64,000 bases of DNA from Metallyticus violacea (Eukaryota; Arthropoda; Insecta; Mantodea; Metallyticidae), in the NCBI GenBank assembly GCA_030762175.1, contig CM060846.1:240447012-240511011 (forward strand). Reading direction: 5' to 3'. The translations under genes and the position numbers were made by a program. This document shows positions 59,256 to 64,000 of the stretch, one piece after another. Numbering within the stretch: the first letter of the stretch is position 1; every line of letters starts with the position of its first letter. Under the pieces are notes generated by a model that saw nothing but the letters and a program-made list of their open reading frames with translations, did not search any database and was not told the DNA's origin.

Positions 59256-59543
59256 AATTACGAAAAATAAGACATTTTTAAAACATTCTGTTGGAACTCA
59301 CACAGTGAAGCTTGTTAAATGTAAATTATAATTGATCTGTCTTCTAACACACACTTATGCTTCACTTACTTTTAAATATGGTGGGACCGGTTTTGAAGAG
59401 GCATCCTCTCCATCTTCAACCACTTGAGTCGTCAAGTTGGTTGAAGATGGAGAGGATGTCTCTTCGAAACCGCTCCCACCATATTTAAAAGTAAATGAAG
59501 CATAAGAGTGTGTTAGACGACAGATTAATTATAATTTACATAA
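59256..59543. mobile_element. palindromic PLE-tail or retrozyme-like element
   Basis: The left arm 59317-59422 and right arm 59437-59543 are inverted copies of about 105 bp separated by about 14 bp. Both contain the TCTAACACAC-type sequence, TTTTAAATATGGTGGGA and a hammerhead-like core. It shares its left part, including TTGGAACTCACACAGTGAAG, with the element at 22890-23345. No coding. Confidence 0.7.
59430..59490 (+). ncRNA. hammerhead-ribozyme-like motif (variant core)
   Basis: TTGAAGA (59441-59447), a GGAGAG-GATG-TCTCTTC hairpin, GAAA (59466-59469), then CCGCTC with T59474-C59475 as UH. TTGG before the core and CCAC after the site can start stem I. The opposite arm (59381-59419, minus strand) has the same design with AAAA for GAAA and a perfect ACCGGT stem III. 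Confidence 0.5.
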
Positions 59544-59559
59544 GGAGTATTGTTTTGAA

Positions 59560-60060
59560 AGAGGCAAACACTTTTGGTAAGCATGATATGACATTTCGTT
59601 TTAATGGCCTCCTGTAATTTTTGTAGCAGTGAAGTGCAGTATGTTCCAATAATCATGATACTTGCTCATTGCCAGGAAATCCATCATCTCTATTCCATGC
59701 TGGTCCTGAAAGACCATGAGCATGACCTGGCCTGCAGAGGGTTGGACATGTATCTCCTTTAGAGGTGGTGAATCATTTTGCTCCTATTGCTTAAACTGCA
59801 CTATATTCTTTGAATCATAGTAGTAGACCCATGTTTCAACCTGCTTGATTAATCTGTTGAAGTTCTGGTTTTGGCACATGGCCAAAAGATGCTGGGAGCA
59901 GGTGACTAATTCCTGCTTCTGGAAAGGTGTCAGCAGCTGCGAAGCCATTGTGCAGATACCTTCTGCAATGAGCAAATGGCCATGAATGATTTTTACACTG
60001 AGCCCATGCTGATTTTGATATCTTGGTCCAGTTGACAAAATATTAACTATCAATTTTCCA
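59560..60060 (-). pseudogene. mariner-type transposase fragment
   Basis: The minus frame 60053-59784 reads ASQLLTPFQKQELVTCSQHL and then IKQVETWVYYYDSKN, matching the 'LtpxxKxxRvxxcxxLL... GDETWVYxYDPE' block around the first catalytic aspartate of mariner transposases (here the D is replaced, QVETWV). Further down, PSAGQVMLMVFQDQHGIEMM near 59740 matches the SAGKVMxxVFwDxxGi block. The C-terminal half and termini were not found. Confidence 0.7.
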
Positions 60061-62005
60061 AAATGGAAGCCTCTACTTGCAAGGTGGTGTCTTTTATCAA
60101 TGGTGGACTGTGGTCACCCAGAAAAGGAAGCTGTTTCCACTGAAATCTAACCACACTTGAACTTGTACTTAAGGCAGTACTTGATTATGTGATAAAATGG
60201 GGTATGCTTCCCATAAATATCTTATTTCTCATCTAAGTTTCCTGTGATGTATGACCTCTGAAGTATAGGAACCTGATGACCACTCTGCAATCAACCAACT
60301 CAGTTATTACACTTTATTTCACCAGCAACTTTTAAAAAAAGAGAAACTTATGAATTTAGAGTTGCAAATTACCACATGACCATATGATAATGCATTGGAA
60401 TTTCAGCCTTCCAATAACAGCAAATAGAAAAATCATTAATGAACGTCCCTCATATTAATACAAATTCTGCAGTAAGCCAATGTTCTGTTAGGCAAAGAAT
60501 GAATATATTCTTTACTCTTTATAAAATTTCTGTACTCTTTGTAAAATTTCTGGAGACTCAGCTGTTTTGCTGGATCAATATTGTACTTCATGATGGAAGA
60601 ACTTGGAAATACAAAACATTTGTAGATTGCTTGCTTGTTTGTTCACTTACCTCATGTCTTGCTAAGTGAAGATTGGATGCATAATTTTCTTTACTCTTTA
60701 ATGATTTTAGTATTGTCTTGAAAATTTTCATCTTGCCTATGTTACTGAAACACAAACCATGGTTAGTGTACATAAACATTGGATGTATTTTAGTTAGTTT
60801 AATATTATTATATGCTCTTCAAAAGTTGTAAAGGCCTCTTCACTGATTTTGTACATAGACAGAAATTAGTGCAATGGATTTAAGCTCCATAAATAAAGTA
60901 TTACTCATTGTGATCATATCTTTTTGCTAGATTGACCACAACAACATTGGTTTTCATTAATTTTTAAAGGTTGTTTTGCATTGTCACTAACACTGTCACT
61001 CTCAGTGATATTTGATTAACTTCTTTCCCTTCAAGTCTTGGTCCTTCTTTTATGGCAGATCCTGGTTTCTGTAGAATTAACTTCTATATTGACTTCAGAT
61101 TTGTCAATTTTGATTGCTAATCTCCTTCTGTGTCTGTCCTGAAATCTTTCTTGAAACTCGTTTCATTTTACCCTTCAACCCACTCAAAGGTGGATATCAA
61201 CCTTGTATAATGACTATTCTGCATTTTGTATATTGGCTTGTTCATCTTCTTCATGCGTGCTAAGCCTGGAGAATTAACTATCTGTTATTATGAAAAATTA
61301 GTTACCGACTTCATTTGTCCAGTAAAACTACCCTTTATTGTTTCTTGCTGTTCTCCATTTACAATTGCTGCCATGCAATTTGGTGCCACAAGAAGGTTAA
61401 TTTAACTATGGCAAGTCATAATATATTTCTGCATGTTTATGTAGATTTAATTTCCTGCTTTAAGGGTTGTATTACTTCATTCAAATACACACTTCATTAT
61501 CCTCATTGGGATATTCTATGTTCTATTATACACTTGTATCTGACAGAAATAATCTTTGTAAATTTTTAGAAAACAATGAATTTTCACCTTTTGCGCAGCT
61601 GAAATTATATTTAAAATAATGAATGAAAACCAAATAATATCAAATAATCTCTTACTTCACGGCTTACAAACTAACCATAAACAAAAATTGTACACAAGTA
61701 TGTAAGTCAAAATGCAAAAAAAAAATACAGGTTTTCTACAAATATGCATATTCAGAGTTTACTTAATTTTTTACTCTGTGTTTCAAATACATAATGAAAA
61801 GTTTTATATTGGAATAATATATCCAAGGATGTATTCTTGTAAGATCTTTAACTGATATACCAAATGACAGACTAATCTTCTTATTCATTTTTAAACTGAT
61901 TGTTTAAGCAATTTGTGGATTGGTTAATAAGTTTATTTTTTGTCATAAAAGTTAAATTTCACAATGATATTATGTTTAATATTAATATTACATTTACCAC
62001 ATTAG

Positions 62006-62123
62006 GATCGCCATGCTGTTCTTACCATTAGAGATGGAAGTAAATTGGACAGTGGGCCATACAGAATATCTGCAGAAAATGATCTTGGTGTAGATTCTGC
62101 CATTATAAAGATTCAGATCAGTG
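62006..62123 (+). CDS. bt: twitchin/projectin exon L: C-terminal part of an Ig domain
   Basis: Acceptor CACATTAG, donor GTAAGT, phase 0 in and phase 1 out (118 bp). DRHAVLTIRDGSKLDSGPYR then ISAENDLGVDSAIIKIQIS completes the Ig from exon K (projectin has RHAVLIIRDGSHLDSGPYRI here). The F-strand cysteine is replaced in the GPYRI context, matching the cysteine-free first half. Confidence 0.96.
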
Positions 62124-63519
62124 GTAAGTGGATATTCATATCATATATAAACATTCAATATTGAATGAGTTGTGATTTTATAGTTTACAGGTCATTATAG
62201 ATATTCAAACCATTTCTAAGCATCTCTCACAGAGTATTACTTTGTGTTATACATTTACTCATTTGTTCCTTAATGTTCAGCATCATAAGAAAATTAGCTC
62301 TGCTGGTTGTATTCAGAAAGGTAAAGAGTATTAAAATGCATTATATATTTCTTAAGAATACTGGTAGAGACATAATGGCCATTTTCAGGCTGAACCTCGA
62401 CTGAATACAAGCTGGGTTTTCTGAAAAACCATATTTTCTATCTAAATGAAAAGTTTTCCTCTTATTAAGCAATTATTTTTAATTATAATTTGTTTTTACA
62501 TTTTGCTGATATTGTTTTATAGTAACAATATTGTTTTATTATAATTATTTTAATAATCTACGAAAAAAGTTTAAATATTTTTGCTGTTTAGGTGCACTTT
62601 TCTCACAAACTACTATTCTACATTTCCTCACATTTTAAAGTCAGTTTGCAAACCTGTTACTTAACATATTGTTGTTAAAATAATATTTAATTTAAAGCAA
62701 AAGTACAATTTGAAAAAAAAAATATTTGCATAAGTATCATTATTTTATTTATATTTCAAACCGTATTTATTTATTTTACAGAATTTTCATGCATGTATTA
62801 ATTAAAAACTTTCACTGGCTATATAAAGCAGTGAGTTTTGCACATGCACGAAAGTATTTATAGCTCTATCTTACACAGTTTTTGGGAAAAGTGTTCCTAA
62901 AGTTGAAAATTTGCAAGTTACAGCAAATGACGAAATAAGATTAGGATGTTTATTGAGTAACAGCATGGTGAACACATTTAAATTGCCATTCAAATCTATT
63001 TAAATTCCCCAAAAATAAAAAAGTACATATTGGTATTAAGACAAAAAAATAATGGTCAATCTCTAGAAGCCTGAAAATGTTCAACTCCTCTTTGGTGCAT
63101 TCTCTTGTTCATTAAATTCTCTTTGTTAACCACTTGATTAATGGCTGTAGTATGATAAATAAACTTTGATGGGTACTGTTATTTGTGACTGTGTGTGTAG
63201 TGTATATATGTGTGTATGTGAGAGAGAGACAGGGATATTCATTGGAAATGTAGTAAATGAAAACAAATTTTCCTTACATTGAATCTTATGTCAAAGTTTC
63301 TAAATCAATAATTTTACTAACAGTATTCTGAAATTTTTGTCATCAGCACTTTATTTACTAATTTTCGAATTTCCATATTTTATTTTCTTCTATTACACTA
63401 TTTCCATTTGTACTCTACCCAATTAGAGAATATTGTGTGTGTGGGTGGGTGTGTGTGAGAGAGAGGGGGAAGGTATCATTTTTATAAAGTACGCAAAATA
63501 AATATATTTTTTCTTCCAG
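62124..63519 (+). other. twitchin intron L-M
   Basis: A 1.4 kb AT-rich intron with two TG/GA-rich runs (about 63190-63230 and 63430-63470). Nothing else is recognisable. Confidence 0.85.
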
Positions 63520-63846
63520 ATCGTCCTGATCCACCAAGGTTTGTCACTGCAGAGAATATAGGCCATGATTCTCTAGCTTTGAGTTGGCATCCTCCTTCAT
63601 GGGATGGTGGTAGTAATATTACAAATTATGTGGTGGAGAAAAGAGAACATCCAATGTCTAGTTGGATTCGTGTTGGAAATACAAGGTTTACAAGTATTGC
63701 AGTCACAGCACTAAGTCCAGGACATCAATATGAATTCAGAGTTTATGCAGAAAACATTTATGGCAGAAGTGATCCAAGTGACTTGACAGGCCTCATAAAG
63801 ACAAAAGACAGTGGCAAAAAGCTGGTTAAAAAGAGACAGTACGAAG
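63520..63846 (+). CDS. bt: twitchin/projectin exon M: last Fn3 before the kinase
   Basis: Acceptor TTCTTCCAG, donor GTATAA, phase 1-1 (327 bp, 109 codons). It encodes DRPDPPRFVTAENIGHDSLA, LSWHPPSWDGGSNITNYVVE, KREHPMSSWIRVGNTRFTSI and YEFRVYAENIYGRSDPSD, then a basic linker KTKDSGKKLVKKRQYE. The domain has the Fn3 tryptophan, a WDGG loop and the F-G hairpin. The lysine-rich tail begins the kinase-proximal linker, which in twitchin kinases helps hold the enzyme inactive until stretch. Confidence 0.97.
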
Positions 63847-63949
63847 GTATAAATTTTTTAATAATAATTTTTATTTTGCAATTTATAAACTATTAATCAT
63901 TTTATTGCAAGGCAAACTAACTGTGCTTCCATCTGATTCCAATTCACAG

Positions 63950-64000
63950 TGGATGCAACTGGAAAAAAAATTCGAGGCAGAGCTGATGGAAAAGTGGAAG
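63950..64000 (+). CDS. bt: twitchin/projectin exon N: start of kinase linker (cut by window end)
   Basis: The acceptor ATTCACAG follows a short 103 bp intron. The frame VDATGKKIRGRADGKVE runs to the window edge. Projectin has IDANGRKLRGKADGPVKDY at this position, a few dozen residues before the protein kinase domain. The kinase catalytic exons should therefore start immediately downstream. Confidence 0.93.

Larger units (their letters stand above)
56672..62005 (+). other. twitchin intron K-L (5.3 kb)
   Basis: Contains a SINE-1 copy with long poly-T at its left (58390-58708), a palindromic PLE-tail-like element (59256-59543) and a mariner remnant (about 59560-60060). At 60400-61200 the minus strand has broken frames (for example LTEHWL near 60485) that may be an old LINE fragment, too weak to call. 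I see nothing else in 56700-58380 and 61200-62000. Confidence 0.75.

Noticed and set aside
60400..61200. Minus-strand frames with LTEHWL-like endonuclease piece
   Set aside because: One short motif without any other LINE block. Noted only in the intron description.

Overview
The window is intronic and exonic DNA of one very large animal gene. All recognisable host coding sequence belongs to a + strand orthologue of the giant muscle protein twitchin/projectin (Drosophila bent, C. elegans unc-22). Fourteen exons totalling about 3.4 kb keep one open frame of about 1,143 codons through thirteen GT-AG introns. They encode the C-terminal end of the Fn3/Ig array: (Fn3 half)-Ig-Fn3-Fn3-Fn3-Ig-Ig-Fn3-Fn3-Ig-Ig-Fn3, then the linker leading into the kinase. 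The kinase itself would lie just past position 64000. The close match to arthropod projectin, the long AT-rich introns and the mix of mobile elements point to an arthropod with a large, repeat-rich genome. I cannot place it to order.

Layout. 1-3831 is upstream intron. Exons lie at 3832, 8722, 9448, 10821, 13075, 24357, 27349, 27783, 40284, 50246, 56502, 62006, 63520 and 63950. The longest introns (13842-24356, 28086-40283, 40396-50245, 50419-56501, 56672-62005) hold almost all mobile DNA. This comprises Penelope-like retroelements (PLEs), a decayed non-LTR LINE, a mariner with TIRs and only two nonsense codons, at least three more decayed Tc1/mariner relatives, two tRNA-derived SINE families with target-site duplications, an SDSCGGQN-motif transposon-like pseudogene, a MITE-like hairpin and several microsatellites.

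The most unusual signal is in the PLE material. Five separate loci (about 22.9, 30.6, 35.0, 52.3 and 59.3 kb) have PLE or PLE-like tails in inverted orientation at both ends. Most tails carry a hammerhead-ribozyme-like core: CTGANGA (or TTGANGA), a short hairpin, GAAA, then a short palindromic stem ending in a UH cleavage site. At two of them the core overlaps the last codons or the stop codon of the reverse transcriptase/GIY-YIG ORF. Hammerheads in PLEs are known. The consistent inverted design and the coding overlap deserve a closer look.

How the parts work together: the exons build a sarcomeric elastic/kinase protein, and the mobile elements are passengers in its introns. Introns between protein modules are phase 1, and introns inside modules are phase 0 or 2. 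Whole-domain exons could therefore be skipped in frame.
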